This document shows positions 36,560 through 45,205 of a stretch of DNA of 58,687 nt, piece by piece. Position numbers and translations under genes: made by a program. How positions within the stretch are numbered: the stretch's first letter is position 1; each line of letters opens with the position of its first letter. The DNA is from Fibrobacter sp. (GTDB lineage: Bacteria > Fibrobacterota > Fibrobacteria > Fibrobacterales > Fibrobacteraceae), in contig NZ_JAFZKX010000029.1 in the NCBI RefSeq assembly GCF_017551775.1, positions 1-58,687 of the forward strand, written 5' to 3'. Under the pieces are notes generated by a model. That model was not told where the DNA came from. It was given only the letters and a program-made list of their open reading frames with translations, and did no database searches.

Positions 36560-37267
36560 ATGAATTGGATTGACATCGTCTGCCTCATCTGCATTCTGGT
36601 ATTGACCCTGATTGGCATCTGGCGCGGTTTCCTGAAAGACGTATTCAGACTTGTCGCCTGGGCAGCAGCACTTGCAGGAGCCTATTTTGCGCAGGACCTG
36701 CTCGCCGACACTATAGCAACGAATCTCGCCATCAGCGGGTTCACGGTCAAGCTCGTCAGCATCTGCATCGGGTTCCTCGTACCGTTCATCCTGCTTTTCA
36801 TGATTGGGCACTTCGTGCAGAAATCCATCGCGAACACGAGCGCGGGCAAGTTGAATCGCATCCTGGGCGGCATTCTCGGCGCCTGCAAGGCGTGGGTCAT
36901 CTGCTTCATATTCCTCAGCATCCTGCACATTCTTCCGGTATCGGGCGACCTCAAAGAGACGAGGAACGACGCCATCGCCTACAATTTCTACAAGTTCAAC
37001 CTCGAACTGCTCGGGTTCTCTTCCGATGAAGTCGACCTGGTCGGCTTTGCCGAAAAGAAGGCAAGCGAATTCAGCAAGGAAATCACGGACAAGGCCGTAG
37101 AGAAGGTCAAGGAAACCACGACGCAGGCCGCAGAACAGGCGAAAGACGCCGCAGTACAGGCAGCAGAAGACGTAAAAGACGCAGCCGTCAACGCGGCCAA
37201 GGAAACAACCGACAAGGCAGTTTCCACCGTCAAAGAAAAAGTAGAATCTACGACTCAGTCAAAGTAA
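36560..37267 (+). CDS. CvpA family membrane protein with LEA-like tail
   Basis: The 235-residue protein starts with four membrane helices of the CvpA family (IDIVCLICILVLTLIGIWRG, FVPFILL-like segments, AWVICFIFLSILHILPV), a family linked to colicin V production, purine availability and envelope stress. The last 70 residues are an Ala/Lys/Glu/Thr-rich amphipathic helix with an approximately 11-residue repeat (AAEQAKDAAVQ, AAEDVKDAAVN), similar to LEA-type or apolipoprotein-like helices that lie on membranes. It is probably co-transcribed with the kinase. Confidence 0.85.
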   Translation: MNWIDIVCLICILVLTLIGIWRGFLKDVFRLVAWAAALAGAYFAQDLLADTIATNLAISGFTVKLVSICIGFLVPFILLFMIGHFVQKSIANTSAGKLNRILGGILGACKAWVICFIFLSILHILPVSGDLKETRNDAIAYNFYKFNLELLGFSSDEVDLVGFAEKKASEFSKEITDKAVEKVKETTTQAAEQAKDAAVQAAEDVKDAAVNAAKETTDKAVSTVKEKVESTTQSK

Positions 37268-37341
37268 ACGATCCCGAGTGCCCCTGAGGCTTGGTCACTC
37301 GAATGTCACCCTGAGAACCGTCACCCTGACGCAAGTCAGGG

Positions 37342-37443
37342 CAGGGTCGGAACGTATATATCTGATGCTGAGAGTCCTCAGCATGACGGCAGGGTCGGAA
37401 TGTTTATATCTGATGCTGAGAGTCCTCAGCATGACGGCAGGGT
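37342..37443 (-). repeat. Two 48-base palindromic repeat units, inverted relative to 13463
   Basis: Units start at 37342 and 37390 (48-base period), each with CAGGGTCGGAA, then TATATCTGATGCTGAG and TCCTCAGCATGACGG. The perfect hairpin on the minus strand is ATGCTGAG-GACT-CTCAGCAT. The 37321-37335 segment CACCCTGACGCAAGT is a degenerate flanking part. It lies between convergent genes. Confidence 0.8.
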
Positions 37444-37446
37444 GAG

Positions 37447-38730
37447 TCAGCAAGACTTCGCAGCGACAGCCGCCAGCCTCTTCGCGCAGGCTTCGGCTTC
37501 TTTCTTGATATCGTCCTCGCCATCCACGCGGCGGCCACGCATCACGAACTTCCCGTTACAGATGACCGAATCGATGCAGCTACTGTCGGCGGCATACACC
37601 CAATTGCTCACCAGGTCATGCGAAGGCACCATGCGTTCATTCGCGATATCCACCAAGAGACAATCGGCGAGTTTTCCTTCGGCAATCTCGCCCGCATCGA
37701 TACCGTAGGCACGGGCCGTATTCACCGACGCCATTTTCAGGGCATCCCCCGCAGGCAGCGTTTCCGCACCACCGCACACTTTTGCAAGCAGGGCGGCGAA
37801 CTTCATTTCTTCGCGCATGTCGAGGTTGTTGTTCGAAGAGACGCCATCCGTCCCGAGGGCGACTTTCGCTCCGGCACGCAGCAGGCGGTCGATAGGCGGA
37901 ATTCCGCTCGCAAGTTTCAGGTTCGAGCACGGGTTTAACACGGCCGTGGCCCCGGAACCCACAAAAGCCTTCATGTCGTCATCCGAGAAATGCACGCAAT
38001 GTGCCGCGACGAGATTGCGGTCCAGCATTCCGGCGCGTTCCAGCAAACGGACCGGGCTACAGCCATACTGCTTTTCACAATCTTCCAGTTCCTGCTTCGT
38101 CTCGGACAAATGAACATGGACCTGGTAATTTTCGGAACGCGCGAATTCGGCACAACGCTTCAGGAGCTTCTCGCCCACCGTATAGACGGAATGCGGAGCA
38201 ACCGCAAGACACACGCGATCCGACTCACCCGTATGCTTCGAGAGGAATTCGAAATTCTTCTCGATGGCTTCCGGAGACATTAGGGATTCGGCAAACGTCA
38301 CCCCTATCGAGGCCCGAATTCCCATTTCCTCGACCACCTTCATGGTATGTTCACGATGCCAGTACATGTCGGCAAAGAACACCGTTCCGGACTTGATCAT
38401 CTCGAGCACAGCGAGGCGGGCCGCAATTTCGATATCGTCGGCAGTAATCTTGGCCTCGAACGGCCAGATATATTCCTGCAGCCACTTTTGCAGAGGCATA
38501 TCGTCGGCATAGCCCCGCAGAATCGACATCGCCGCATGCGAATGGCCGTTATAAAAAGCGGGAAAGACGGCGAAACGGGAACAGTCCACAACCTCGGCGC
38601 CGTCGGCATCATCATCCGTAGCCTTGTCGGCGATTTTCACGAAGCGTCCGTCCGCAATGACGATATCCTTGCGCGTTTCAGCCCCGAATGAAGCGGGCAC
38701 CAGCGCCGATTTCAACAAGATTTTTTTCAT
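37447..38730 (-). CDS. Amidohydrolase, likely MTA/SAH or N-ethylammeline-type deaminase
   Basis: The 427-residue protein belongs to the ATZ/TRZ-MtaD branch of metal-dependent amidohydrolases. It shows YNGHSHAAMSILRGYADDMP, with the HxH ligands, PHSVYTVGEKLL, the QVHLSET metal-ligand region, AHCVHFSDDD and GTDGVSSNNNLDM. Relatives deaminate 5-methylthioadenosine, S-adenosylhomocysteine or other amino-purines; the exact substrate is uncertain. The ATG at 38730 follows GGGGA. It is preceded by the Mur ligase gene by 24 bases on the same strand and probably shares its transcript. Confidence 0.83.
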   Translation of the reverse strand: MKKILLKSALVPASFGAETRKDIVIADGRFVKIADKATDDDADGAEVVDCSRFAVFPAFYNGHSHAAMSILRGYADDMPLQKWLQEYIWPFEAKITADDIEIAARLAVLEMIKSGTVFFADMYWHREHTMKVVEEMGIRASIGVTFAESLMSPEAIEKNFEFLSKHTGESDRVCLAVAPHSVYTVGEKLLKRCAEFARSENYQVHVHLSETKQELEDCEKQYGCSPVRLLERAGMLDRNLVAAHCVHFSDDDMKAFVGSGATAVLNPCSNLKLASGIPPIDRLLRAGAKVALGTDGVSSNNNLDMREEMKFAALLAKVCGGAETLPAGDALKMASVNTARAYGIDAGEIAEGKLADCLLVDIANERMVPSHDLVSNWVYAADSSCIDSVICNGKFVMRGRRVDGEDDIKKEAEACAKRLAAVAAKSC

Positions 38731-38754
38731 GTTCCCCGCATCCGTCAAGAAGGC

Positions 38755-40182
38755 TTATTCCCTATTTTCCAGCAGTTTCTGCACACTCTGCGCGTAGGCC
38801 TGCAAACTCGGGTCGCGGGCGCCCATCAGCAAGATGGTATCACCCGGCTGGGCGCATTCCACCATCTTCTTAGCGCATTCATCGCGGTTTTCGATGTAGA
38901 TGGCCTCACATCCCTTCAGCAAAAGATCGTCGGCAAGGTCGCCCGCGCTGATATCGCGCGTGACAGTTCCGCCCGCATAGTAAATCTCGCTGAAGAACAT
39001 CATGTCGTTGTCGCGGTCAAAATCGAAATCCTTCGGGCGCAACGTCTTCGCCATAAATTCCACGAGGTCCTTGCGCAAGAAGCGCGTGGGCCCGAATCCG
39101 TGCGGCTGGAACCAGGCAATGACGCGGCCATCGGTAAAGTCCTGCGCGCTCTTGATACTCGCGGCAATCTTCGCGGGATTGTGCGCAAAATCGTCCACGA
39201 GAGTCACGCCATTGAACGTTCCCAAAATCTGGTGGCGGCGAAAAACGCCCGGGAATGTCGCGAGCGCATCGGCACAGGTATGGAGCGACACTCCGGCGCG
39301 AAGCGCCGCGGCCACAGCCGCAAGGGCGTTTTCCATGTTGTGCTTGCCCGGAAGCGGAACTTCAAAGTTCACGAGTTCCGCCAAGTGGCGCACGCGGAAC
39401 TTGATATGCGTACCGGCGGTCTTGAAATCCGTACCCTGCACGCCCACATAGTTTTCGAAACCGAAATCGAATTCGCGGCCCGCGCTGAACTTCTTCGCCA
39501 GCGGGTGCGCGTCGTTCACGATCAAAATCTTTCCATTGCCAAGGATGTTGTGACTGAACTTGAGGAAGATTTCCTGCAGTTCGTCCATCTCCTTGTGATC
39601 CTTGTCCACGTTCAGAATCAGGCCGATTTCCGGTTCGTAGCGCACGAGCGTTCCATCGCTCTCGTCGGCTTCGACCACGAGCCATTCACCCTTGCCGCTC
39701 ACCGCATTGCCAATCTTCCCCTGTGCCTGCAGGTTCACGAGGCCGGCACCCGTCATCACCGAAGGCTGCAATCCGGCGTATTCAAGAATGTGGTAAATCA
39801 TTGCGGTCACGGTGGACTTACCGCTCGTACCGCTCACGGCGATGGTCTTCGCCTCTTTCGAAATCTTCGCGAGCATTTCGCTGCGGTGCATCACGGGGAC
39901 GCCGAGTTCCTTCGCACGCTTCAAATCGGGATTCGTGTCCTCGATGGCGGTACTCACCACCACGGCATTGAGGCCCGCGACAACGCCCGAACCATCCTGC
40001 GCAAAGCACTTGATTCCGCAGTCTTCGAGTTGGCTCATCACGAGCGGTTTTTCCATACGGCCCGCAAGGAACTCGCCGAATTGGCGGTCAGACCCGCTCA
40101 CTGCAACGCCCTTGCCAACAAGGTACTGGGCAATGGCGCTCATACCCACGCCCGCAACACCGATAAAGAAGTAAGATTCCAT
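38755..40182 (-). CDS. MurC/Mpl-like Mur ligase
   Basis: The 475-residue protein has the three-domain Mur ligase layout. The N-terminal Rossmann part starts MESYFFIGVAGVGMSAIAQY, as in MurC. The ATP loop is GTSGKSTVTAM (118-128) where MurC and Mpl usually have GTHGKTTT. Next come VVEADESDGTLVRYEPEIG, LPGKHNMENALAA, and in the C-terminal domain DDFAHNPAKIAASI. The family adds L-Ala (MurC) or a recycled peptide (Mpl) to UDP-MurNAc. The unusual P-loop and HNP in place of HHP make exact assignment uncertain. It lies outside any division cell-wall cluster, which fits a recycling or secondary role. Confidence 0.8.
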   Translation of the reverse strand: MESYFFIGVAGVGMSAIAQYLVGKGVAVSGSDRQFGEFLAGRMEKPLVMSQLEDCGIKCFAQDGSGVVAGLNAVVVSTAIEDTNPDLKRAKELGVPVMHRSEMLAKISKEAKTIAVSGTSGKSTVTAMIYHILEYAGLQPSVMTGAGLVNLQAQGKIGNAVSGKGEWLVVEADESDGTLVRYEPEIGLILNVDKDHKEMDELQEIFLKFSHNILGNGKILIVNDAHPLAKKFSAGREFDFGFENYVGVQGTDFKTAGTHIKFRVRHLAELVNFEVPLPGKHNMENALAAVAAALRAGVSLHTCADALATFPGVFRRHQILGTFNGVTLVDDFAHNPAKIAASIKSAQDFTDGRVIAWFQPHGFGPTRFLRKDLVEFMAKTLRPKDFDFDRDNDMMFFSEIYYAGGTVTRDISAGDLADDLLLKGCEAIYIENRDECAKKMVECAQPGDTILLMGARDPSLQAYAQSVQKLLENRE

Positions 40183-40198
40183 GCTTTTAACCAAAAAA

Positions 40199-41215
40199 TT
40201 AAAGTAATTCTTGCCAAGTATAGATTACTTTAGACAATGTATCGTTCAAAAAATACAAATCAGATCGTTCTGTATATGTTTTTTGAAAACAACTGTCCCG
40301 AAAACATTCATATTTAGCGGGGTGGCATCCACCTATAGAACATTTGAATTTTTGTTCCCTATTCCAGATCCAATGATTATCATTCTTTTCGAACGGAATG
40401 AAAGTCAACTTTTCATAATCCGACAGCGGCACCCCCACACCGACCCTATTTGCCAAACGGATTATCGACTTACATGTTTTCAATGACGAATCATATTTCT
40501 GGTCCATTTCGATTGTAACCAGCGAATCCCATTTCACGCTAGAATCCGATACAAATCGATAACTTTTTCGTTCAATTTCACATTCAAAAAAGACATATCG
40601 GTTACTCTTTTCATCCAAGGAATCTTGCAAAGAACAACCATCACAAAGAAGATCCTTCATAGCAAACCTATTTCGCACTCCAAAATCAAACACATCAATC
40701 ACCCTCCGTGCATCAGCAGGAATATCCTTAACGGACTGAAGCGATTCTATTACCTTTTCGCAATCAACCTCGTTACTATTTTTCGGATTATAAGAAAATT
40801 CAAAATAGGTAAAAGGAATCACTGCAGGCGGTCGGTTTCTAATCGCCATCATATGTACTTTATATAACGTATCGCTTTCACCACCGAAGTCAAAGTCATC
40901 CCTTGTTCCAACAGAAACAACCTCCCCCTCGTTCAAACTTTTTGAATCTGGAGAAAGGTAAATATGGGACTGAGGAAAATTTCCTACATACAAGAATATG
41001 TGATTTGAAGGTCCATCAATGGAATACGTAAGAAAATCCATTTTGGAATTATACTTTTTGATATTCCAGTCTTCAGGAACCCGAAGAGAGAAATGCATTT
41101 CTTCATCGACTATCAACTTGGTAGGCGGCTCAAATTGTTGTTCATTACCCTTTTCTCCACAAGAGCAAAGGCATAGAACCAAGCCAAGAAGAAGATAGAT
41201 GAAATTAGACTTCAT
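40199..41215 (-). CDS. Lipoprotein of unknown function
   Basis: The 338-residue protein begins MKSNFIYLLLGLVLCLCSC, a lipoprotein signal. The mature part starts with a PsbP/PsaE-like-looking stretch (MHFSLRVPEDWNIKKYNSKM, GPSNHIFLYVGNF), common in small solute-binding or stress lipoproteins, but that resemblance is weak. The C-terminal 150 residues have about nine Cys, including CDGC and CSIGGCHPAKYECFRDSC, which suggests disulfides. Codon use is AT-rich compared with the GC-rich genes on both sides. It ends 16 bases before the Mur ligase start and begins 3 bases after the RluD-like gene. Confidence 0.75.
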   Translation of the reverse strand: MKSNFIYLLLGLVLCLCSCGEKGNEQQFEPPTKLIVDEEMHFSLRVPEDWNIKKYNSKMDFLTYSIDGPSNHIFLYVGNFPQSHIYLSPDSKSLNEGEVVSVGTRDDFDFGGESDTLYKVHMMAIRNRPPAVIPFTYFEFSYNPKNSNEVDCEKVIESLQSVKDIPADARRVIDVFDFGVRNRFAMKDLLCDGCSLQDSLDEKSNRYVFFECEIERKSYRFVSDSSVKWDSLVTIEMDQKYDSSLKTCKSIIRLANRVGVGVPLSDYEKLTFIPFEKNDNHWIWNREQKFKCSIGGCHPAKYECFRDSCFQKTYTERSDLYFLNDTLSKVIYTWQELL

Positions 41216-41218
41216 ACA

Positions 41219-42496
41219 TTACAGCAAATCCGGGTCAATCGTGGGTTCGTAACCGGGCTCCACGAAGTCCTCGACAGCGACGCCCTTTTTGCGGGCGGCC
41301 TTCATCTGCTTAATGAGTTTGCGCTCGGCAGCCTTGGCCCTGCGCTGGGCGGCAGTCGCCTGCTTTTCAGCATGGCGCTGGGCACGGGTCTTGCGTTCCT
41401 TCAATTCCGGGAATACGCACTCCTGGAATTGATCGAGCGATTCATTATCAACTTCATCTTCGAAGCCTTCATCAAAACGAATATCCGCATCAAAGTCGCG
41501 GAAGCCTTCCTCTTCATCGAACACCGGAGCATCCGCCGGACATTCCTTCTTCAGGAACTTGAGCACCTTCGCAAACGGTTCTTCCATCGGGACCTTGAAC
41601 TTCATCTTCTTTCCCGTACGCGGGTGGATGAGTTCAATCTTCACCGCCTGCAACAGCTGCGCGGGCGCCATCTCCAGCACCTTCGCCGCGACATCCTTCA
41701 TTAGGGGCGGCACGCGGTTCAAACTTTCTTCACGGCCATCGTACAGCGGGTCGCCCACTACCGGGTGGCCCGTATAGCGGCTATGCACGCGAATCTGGTG
41801 CGTACGGCCCGATTCCAACTGCAGTTCGAGCAAAGTAGCAATCGCAAAGAACTGCTTGGCCACATAATGCGTGCGGCTTTCCTTGCCACCCTTCACCACG
41901 GCCATCTTGAGGCGGTTCTTGGGGTTGCGCGCAATCGGGGCGTCGATGCAGCCTTCCAAGTCACGCGGACAGCCCCACACGAGGGCATTGTACGTGCGGT
42001 GCAGCGTGCGGGTTTCGAGCTGGTGCGCCAAATGCCTGTGAGCGGCATCGTTTTTCGCCACCACCATGAGGCCCGGCGTATCCTTGTCCAGACGGTGCAC
42101 GATACCCGGACGGAGTGGCCCGTTGACCGCAGATAGGTTATCCTTGAAATGGTGGAGCAAACCTGCGGCGAGCGTTCCGGTGCGTACGCCGTTACCCGGA
42201 TGCACCACCAGGTTGCGCGGCTTGTTCAGCACGACGATGTCTTCGTCTTCGTACACGATGTCGAGCGGGATATCTTCGGGTTCGAGCGTACTCGATTCCT
42301 TCTCAACGAGTTTGTCGACCACAACGACCATACCCGTTTCTACGCGGAAATTCTTGGCGGCAGCAGCGCCACCCACCTTCACCTCGCCCGCGGCAATGAG
42401 TTTCTGCACGTCGGTACGCGATACATTTTCCATCACGCCCACAAGAAACTTGTCGATGCGTTCGCCGTTATGTTTTTCGTCAACTAGGTAATTCAT
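41219..42496 (-). CDS. RluD-family 23S rRNA pseudouridine synthase with long tail
   Basis: The protein has an N-terminal S4 RNA-binding domain (RIDKFLVGVMENVSRTDVQK) and the RluA/RluD catalytic domain, with PRNLVVHPG, the catalytic Asp in GIVHRLDKDTPGLMVV, LHRTYNALVWG, and SGRTHQIRVH. These features match enzymes that modify 23S rRNA helix 69 or similar sites. At 425 residues it is about 100 longer than usual: an acidic segment (VFDEEEGFRDFDADIRFDEG) is followed by a strongly basic helix (RAQRHAEKQATAAQRRAKAA), probably an extra RNA- or ribosome-binding tail. The start overlaps the lspA end by 4 bases (ATGA). Confidence 0.9.
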   Translation of the reverse strand: MNYLVDEKHNGERIDKFLVGVMENVSRTDVQKLIAAGEVKVGGAAAAKNFRVETGMVVVVDKLVEKESSTLEPEDIPLDIVYEDEDIVVLNKPRNLVVHPGNGVRTGTLAAGLLHHFKDNLSAVNGPLRPGIVHRLDKDTPGLMVVAKNDAAHRHLAHQLETRTLHRTYNALVWGCPRDLEGCIDAPIARNPKNRLKMAVVKGGKESRTHYVAKQFFAIATLLELQLESGRTHQIRVHSRYTGHPVVGDPLYDGREESLNRVPPLMKDVAAKVLEMAPAQLLQAVKIELIHPRTGKKMKFKVPMEEPFAKVLKFLKKECPADAPVFDEEEGFRDFDADIRFDEGFEDEVDNESLDQFQECVFPELKERKTRAQRHAEKQATAAQRRAKAAERKLIKQMKAARKKGVAVEDFVEPGYEPTIDPDLL

Positions 42497-43113
42497 TTTT
42501 CGTCACCAGCGGCAGGTTTTTCTTTTTTTGCAGCAAGGGCCTTCTTTTCGGCTTCCTTTTCGGCCTTGATTTCCTTATGGATTTTTTTCAAAATTATCGG
42601 CGAAAGGATAATGACCGCCACACCAACCGTCACGAACGAATCCGCAACGTTGAACGTCGGAAATCGCGTCATGCTAAACTTCTGGAAACTAATGTCCGGG
42701 AAATCGCAGTCGATAAAGTCCACCACCATCTTGAGGCGCATGCGGTCGATGAAGTTGCCCACGGCACCACCGAGAATCATCACCACGCCAAGGCGGCTCA
42801 GCCAATCGCGCTTGTCGATACTCTTATAGAAAACGAACATCACTACGCACGCCACGACCGAAATCAAAATAAAGAACACCGTCGGCGAAAGGAACGGCAT
42901 CAAATCTTGCGGACGGCTGCTGAATGCGGCACCCTTGTTGAACACCAGCTGGAAGCGCACCAGATCGCTAATCACTTCGATGATGTCGTGGTTCGGAGCT
43001 CCCGTCTCGTTCGTAAAACGCACAAGCGCCCAAAGTTTGGTCAACTGGTCGGCTACAATACTGAACAAGATTACGCCAACATGAAACGGCCACTTATTAT
43101 AAAACTTCGTCAT
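42493..43113 (-). CDS. lspA: Lipoprotein signal peptidase LspA
   Basis: LspA cleaves signal peptides of lipidated prolipoproteins in the inner membrane. The 206-residue protein has four membrane helices and the conserved ADQLTKLWA, GGAVGNFIDRM and FNVADSFVTVG segments; the two catalytic aspartates are in the last two. A hydrophilic Lys/Glu/Ala-rich tail of about 35 residues is longer than usual. The many lipoproteins encoded in this window are its likely substrates. It overlaps the RluD-like gene by 4 bases. Confidence 0.95.
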   Translation of the reverse strand: MTKFYNKWPFHVGVILFSIVADQLTKLWALVRFTNETGAPNHDIIEVISDLVRFQLVFNKGAAFSSRPQDLMPFLSPTVFFILISVVACVVMFVFYKSIDKRDWLSRLGVVMILGGAVGNFIDRMRLKMVVDFIDCDFPDISFQKFSMTRFPTFNVADSFVTVGVAVIILSPIILKKIHKEIKAEKEAEKKALAAKKEKPAAGDEK

Positions 43114-43130
43114 TATAAATTCTTCACTTT

Positions 43131-44261
43131 TTACTTTGTATTTTTTATTTCCTGTTTCAACTTACCATAAGAGCGTTCTATCCACTTATCGGAATAGAAA
43201 TGCCGCAAGGTAGTCTTGACAATCTTTTTCACCGTATCGCGAGAAATCTTCACCTTCTTGTCGCTTGCGAAAAGGCTGGAACCGTCCCCGATAAGTTTCA
43301 TGTTCTCCGCCGCCATGAATAGCGGCCACAGGCAGAACAAACGGGTACGCATCTTCACGTTCGGCACGAGCTTCGTGTACGCGATGGCATCGTCCAAATG
43401 CCTCCACGCCTTCGCGACAAGTTCACCCATCACGGCTGCACGGCGGGCATCGAAATCGGCCCGAACCTCATCTGCGACCCCTACCGGCAGGCTGAACATG
43501 TCGTAGGAATGTTCGAAGCCGTGGCGGCGGCAAATTTCTTCGGGCACAAAGCATACACGGCGCGTAGAATCTTCCATGCAGTCCTTCACGATGTTCGCCA
43601 CCTGGAGCGCAAGCCCGAAACTCACGTCGAGCTTTTGCATCTCGGCCTTGCGGGCATCGCTGATGAGGCAAGTGTCCGCGGCAAACAGGTTCGTGAGCAA
43701 CTTCCCAACGATACCTGCCACATAGTAGCAGTACTCGTCCAGATCGGCGACGCTTTCGAGCGTAAACCAGCCGGAACTCAGCGCCGCCTCTTGCCTCAGC
43801 GCAAACTTCGCCATGCCTCCGCACATCTCGATGGTCACATCGCGCACCGGAGCCGCATATACCTCAGGCAGTTCCTTGAGCAGAGGCACCACCACATGCG
43901 TATGCAGGCACAGGTTCATGTACGGATGGTCGGACTTGCGCCAACTTTCAGGGAACGCGGCCTCGAATGCGGCAACGGCTTCCTCTTTCAAGTCAGGCGT
44001 GCGGAATATGTCGGCAAAGAGCCCGAGCAGCACTTCCTTCTCGGAGGCCTTCATGTCGGGATCGTCTTCCACCGTATCTGCGATACGCAGGTACAGGTAC
44101 GCAAGCAAGATGCTCTTGTGGAGCTTGCCCTTCAACACGTTTATGTTGAGAGCAAACGTCCTCGAAACCAGGAGAAGGATTTCTTCGGCATACCGCCAAG
44201 CCTGCTTCCCGTCGAGCACTTCCTCGCCCATACCGAGCGTATCCAAGATATTCTTAGACAT
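43131..44261 (-). CDS. Squalene/phytoene synthase family enzyme
   Basis: The 376-residue protein has both aspartate-rich sites of head-to-head prenyl synthases: RIADTVEDD (62-67 for the core) and LQVANIVKDCMED. YCYYVAGIVGKLLTNLF is also present, the segment typical of squalene synthases rather than phytoene synthases. It may convert farnesyl diphosphate to squalene or a related C30 product. No hopene cyclase is in view. The ATG at 44261 overlaps the upstream membrane-protein gene by 8 bases; the 44276 start is less likely. Confidence 0.85.
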   Translation of the reverse strand: MSKNILDTLGMGEEVLDGKQAWRYAEEILLLVSRTFALNINVLKGKLHKSILLAYLYLRIADTVEDDPDMKASEKEVLLGLFADIFRTPDLKEEAVAAFEAAFPESWRKSDHPYMNLCLHTHVVVPLLKELPEVYAAPVRDVTIEMCGGMAKFALRQEAALSSGWFTLESVADLDEYCYYVAGIVGKLLTNLFAADTCLISDARKAEMQKLDVSFGLALQVANIVKDCMEDSTRRVCFVPEEICRRHGFEHSYDMFSLPVGVADEVRADFDARRAAVMGELVAKAWRHLDDAIAYTKLVPNVKMRTRLFCLWPLFMAAENMKLIGDGSSLFASDKKVKISRDTVKKIVKTTLRHFYSDKWIERSYGKLKQEIKNTK

Positions 44262-44835
44262 ACATCGTCTCCGCATAAACGTCGGGCGGAATCTTCTTCG
44301 TCTTCGCCATCGCGTTCACGTACTTCCAGAACCTCCCGTGGGCTTCGGCATTCTTGAGCTTCTTGGCGAAACTCCATGCGGTACGGTTGTGAATGTCGGT
44401 CTCGTTCTGGAAATTGCCCTTCTTTTCGGACTGGTAACGCACCTTGCGGTATTCCAGGAAGTACGCCGCCTCGAACAGGGCCTTGATACGGCCCATCGCC
44501 ATGCGGTAAAGCGAGAGCGCGAAAAGAAGGAACGCGGGCACGCAGGCTAACCCGTACACCGGCGGACAAACGCTGGCCTTGTCGAGCGCCCAGCAGACCG
44601 AAACCGAAAGCGCAACCGAGGCTATCAGCGAGAACACGAAGTTCTTCACGCGCAGCTTGGCCACCCAGCCGGGCTTCTTCGATACTTTTTCCGGGACACA
44701 GGCCCATTTTTTCCCTTTTTTCATCATTTTTCGTAAAAATAGAGGGTACGAAAAACGATAGAACCAAACATAAAGCACCACCCACAGGAGCAGGGGCAAC
44801 AGGGACAAATAGTCCATTTTCTCAAATATTTCCAT
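44254..44835 (-). CDS. Small membrane protein upstream of squalene-synthase-like gene
   Basis: The 193-residue protein has an N-terminal membrane helix (YLSLLPLLLWVVLYVWFYRF) and a second hydrophobic pair in the middle (FVFSLIASVALSVSVCWALD, PPVYGLACVPAFLLFALSLY), with a basic cytoplasmic loop between. The C-terminal 80 residues are soluble and basic. No family is recognised. Coupling to the prenyl synthase gene suggests a joint role at the membrane. The ATG at 44835 has TATTTT 7 bases upstream; ATG 44817 is an alternative. Confidence 0.75.
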   Translation of the reverse strand: MEIFEKMDYLSLLPLLLWVVLYVWFYRFSYPLFLRKMMKKGKKWACVPEKVSKKPGWVAKLRVKNFVFSLIASVALSVSVCWALDKASVCPPVYGLACVPAFLLFALSLYRMAMGRIKALFEAAYFLEYRKVRYQSEKKGNFQNETDIHNRTAWSFAKKLKNAEAHGRFWKYVNAMAKTKKIPPDVYAETMYV

Positions 44836-45205
44836 ACGCTGTAAAATATAGAAATTTAACCGGTGAGCCCCTCCCGCACATGCGGAGCAGGCGTTCTCGA
44901 ACCCCAGCCCCCCAAAATGCGCCCGCGGTAGTTAATTTGTTTGTAAAACAGGCAAAAAAGGCGTTTTTTCGGGCTCAAGTGAACAAGTGATCACCAAGCG
45001 ACGTCGTTGCGGCACGGCAGAAAAGCGCCGACACTAATACCATGACAATCAAGGACTTACATAGCCGGTCCGACGTCATGAAAAGCCTTTTTCGAGGCTA
45101 TTTCGGGAAACTTATCAACACACCCGAGCTATTTTTTTAAATTTTTGTTCTACCTGTTGATAGATTTAAAAATACCGTGACCCCAACGGACAAGGACTGA
45201 CCCCT
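44836..45205. other. 370-base non-coding region upstream of dnaA; possible origin elements
   Basis: No gene is seen. The region holds the minus-strand promoter at 44843 and a hairpin CTCCCGCA/TGCGGAG near 44872-44886. It also has an AGCCT/AGGCT stem near 45085-45100, a DnaA-box-like TTATCAACA (45112-45120, one mismatch to TTATCCACA), a T/A-rich stretch (45131-45149) and an inverted CTATCAACA (45155-45163, two mismatches). This could be a dnaA autoregulatory site or part of the replication origin; only two weak boxes are visible. Confidence 0.4.
44843..44848 (-). promoter_or_regulatory. TATTTT -10 box, near-leaderless start
   Basis: On the minus strand TATTTT is followed by ACAGCGT and the ATG at 44835 (7 bases). 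Confidence 0.45.

Noticed and set aside
44872-44930. Possible tRNA fragment upstream of dnaA (GGGGTTCGAGAACGCC on the minus strand)
   Set aside because: Only a T-arm-like string is present; no acceptor stem, anticodon arm or D-arm could be folded around it.
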